From assembly GCA_025450095.1 (NCBI GenBank), contig JANWID010000300.1, forward strand, positions 1 through 7,062: a stretch of 7,062 bases of DNA, in the 5' to 3' direction. The translations under genes and the position numbers were made by a program. The notes below the pieces were generated by a model. That model worked only from the letters and a program-made list of their open reading frames with translations, did not search any database and was not told where the DNA came from. The stretch is from Bacteroidia bacterium (GTDB lineage: Bacteria; Bacteroidota; Bacteroidia; AKYH767-A; OLB10). Of the stretch, positions 6,011-7,062 are shown one piece after another. How positions within the stretch are numbered: position 1 is the stretch's first letter; the number at the start of each line of letters is the position of its first letter.

Positions 6011-7062
6011 ATGCGACCGGAATTCTTTATAGCTAAACGGTATCTCTTCTCAAAGAAGTCGCATAATGTTATCAATATAATTTCAGTCATCTCACTCATC
6101 GGTGTGATGGTGGGTACGATGGGTCTGATCATCGTGCTTTCGGTTTTCAACGGCTTTAGCGGACTGGTACTTTCACTTTACGATTCATTTGATCCCGACA
6201 TCAAGGTGACACCAGTTAGCGGGAAAACTTTTTTACCATCTGCTATTGATACATCACAATTAAAAAAGATAGAAGGTGTCGATGTAATGTCATGGTCGCT
6301 CGAAGAAAATGCGCTGATCAAATTCAGCGACCGGCAGTTTATCGGAACTATCAAAGGTGTGGATGAAAATTTCCTTAAGATCACCCGTATCGAAGACAAA
6401 ATAGTTGATGGTAAACCGGACCTGGAATACGGTAGGAATAATTTTGCACTGGTCGGTGGCGGCATTGCCTATTCACTTTCATTGTTACTCGACGATCCCT
6501 TTAACCAACTGAGCATATACGTTCCTAAAAAAGGAAAACCGGTAAGCCTTTTAAATCCTGAAGATGCATTCAACACCGGCCTGATAAGACCCGGTGGTGT
6601 ATTTGTTATTCAACAGGATTTCGACAATAAATACGTGCTGGTTCCATTGCGTTTCGCGAGAGAAGTCATTGACAGTCCTGAAAAAGTAAGTGCGCTTGAA
6701 GTGGGTTTACTTCCCGGTACCGATGCCGAAGCTGTTGCAGAACAATTGCACGCGATTACAGGAAATGATTTTAAAGTTGAAACAAGATTACAACAGCACG
6801 ATTTTCTGTACCGTATCCTGAAGACAGAAAAATGGGCCGTGTATTTTATACTTTCATTCATACTCATCATCGCCATCTTTAATATTATTGGTTCCCTGAC
6901 CATGCTCATTATAGAAAAGAAAAAAGATATTGGTATACTATCGGCGCTTGGCGCGGAAAATAAAATGATCCGGAAAATTTTTCTAACGGAGGGAGTGATG
7001 ATAACGATGGCAGGGGCAATTGCCGGTCTGATACTGGGTGGAATCATCTGCTTTATACAACA
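6011..7062 (+). CDS. FtsX/LolC/E-type ABC transporter permease, 5' part only
   Basis: The first 350 codons are visible and the gene runs off the right edge; relatives are about 400 aa, so little is missing. The start MRPEFFIAKRYLFSKKSHNVINIISVIS is the usual opening of lipoprotein-releasing permeases (LolC/LolE family). Membrane segment 1 is at 21-47 (including GVMVGTMGLIIVLSVFNGF). A large periplasmic domain follows at about 48-273, then segment 2 at 275-301, the cytoplasmic EKKKDIGILSALGA coupling section (302-315) and segment 3 at about 328-349. The last segment of the FtsX domain is outside the window. In proteobacteria such subunits, with the LolD ATPase, release lipoproteins from the inner membrane; that role is inferred here. 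No ATPase gene is in view. The ATG lies 6 nt after the methyltransferase stop. Confidence 0.92.
   Translation, partial: MRPEFFIAKRYLFSKKSHNVINIISVISLIGVMVGTMGLIIVLSVFNGFSGLVLSLYDSFDPDIKVTPVSGKTFLPSAIDTSQLKKIEGVDVMSWSLEENALIKFSDRQFIGTIKGVDENFLKITRIEDKIVDGKPDLEYGRNNFALVGGGIAYSLSLLLDDPFNQLSIYVPKKGKPVSLLNPEDAFNTGLIRPGGVFVIQQDFDNKYVLVPLRFAREVIDSPEKVSALEVGLLPGTDAEAVAEQLHAITGNDFKVETRLQQHDFLYRILKTEKWAVYFILSFILIIAIFNIIGSLTMLIIEKKKDIGILSALGAENKMIRKIFLTEGVMITMAGAIAGLILGGIICFIQ

Noticed and set aside
6610..7047. A 145-codon open frame on the minus strand
   Set aside because: It is antisense to the FtsX/LolC/E-type permease, whose frame shows a clear family pattern up to the right edge.
1..7062. tRNA, rRNA, insertion sequence, integrase, phage or defence genes
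   Set aside because: I found no such gene on either strand; all complete reading frames that make sense belong to housekeeping or envelope families.

Overview
The window looks like chromosomal DNA of a Bacteroidetes (Bacteroidota) bacterium, probably of the Chitinophagales/Sphingobacteriales/Cytophagales type. Several things point there: promoter-like boxes of the Bacteroidetes form TAnnTTTG just before genes, a lack of Shine-Dalgarno sequences, a lipoprotein with a head-GIN (DUF2807) domain, and an RbfA gene near a LolC/E-type permease. This is inference from sequence features; no 16S or database match was available.

Layout. Positions 1-1009 (minus strand) hold a head-GIN lipoprotein gene followed, with a 4-nt overlap, by the 5' part of an alpha/beta hydrolase gene that runs off the left edge and seems to start at TTG. 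A 228-bp divergent spacer separates these from a secreted PQQ-type sugar dehydrogenase (1238-2443, plus). That gene converges, with only 12 nt between stop codons, on a full-length ABC exporter (2456-4318, minus). A 150-bp divergent spacer then leads to rbfA (4469-4825, plus). Downstream of rbfA is a 366-bp gene-free stretch containing a REP-like hairpin, two near-identical tandem units of 97 and 113 bp and a truncated third, each full unit carrying an 18-bp near-palindrome. Next come a class I SAM methyltransferase (5192-6004) and, 6 nt later, the 5' part of an FtsX/LolC/E-type ABC permease (6011 to the right edge).

How the genes relate. Four of the proteins are linked to the envelope: the lipoprotein, the exported dehydrogenase, the ABC exporter and the LolC/E-type permease. 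RbfA is a 30S maturation factor. The methyltransferase and permease are so close that they are probably cotranscribed, perhaps from a promoter-like TTTG-N20-TATCATTG at the right-hand end of the repeats. The hydrolase is probably translationally coupled to the lipoprotein gene.

The genes belong to known families and I see no convincing evidence of a new multi-gene system. The most interesting signals are non-coding: two divergent genes whose start codons lie exactly 4 nt after a TAnnTTTG box, which suggests leaderless mRNAs and moves one start codon, and the tandem intergenic repeat with duplicated palindromes.
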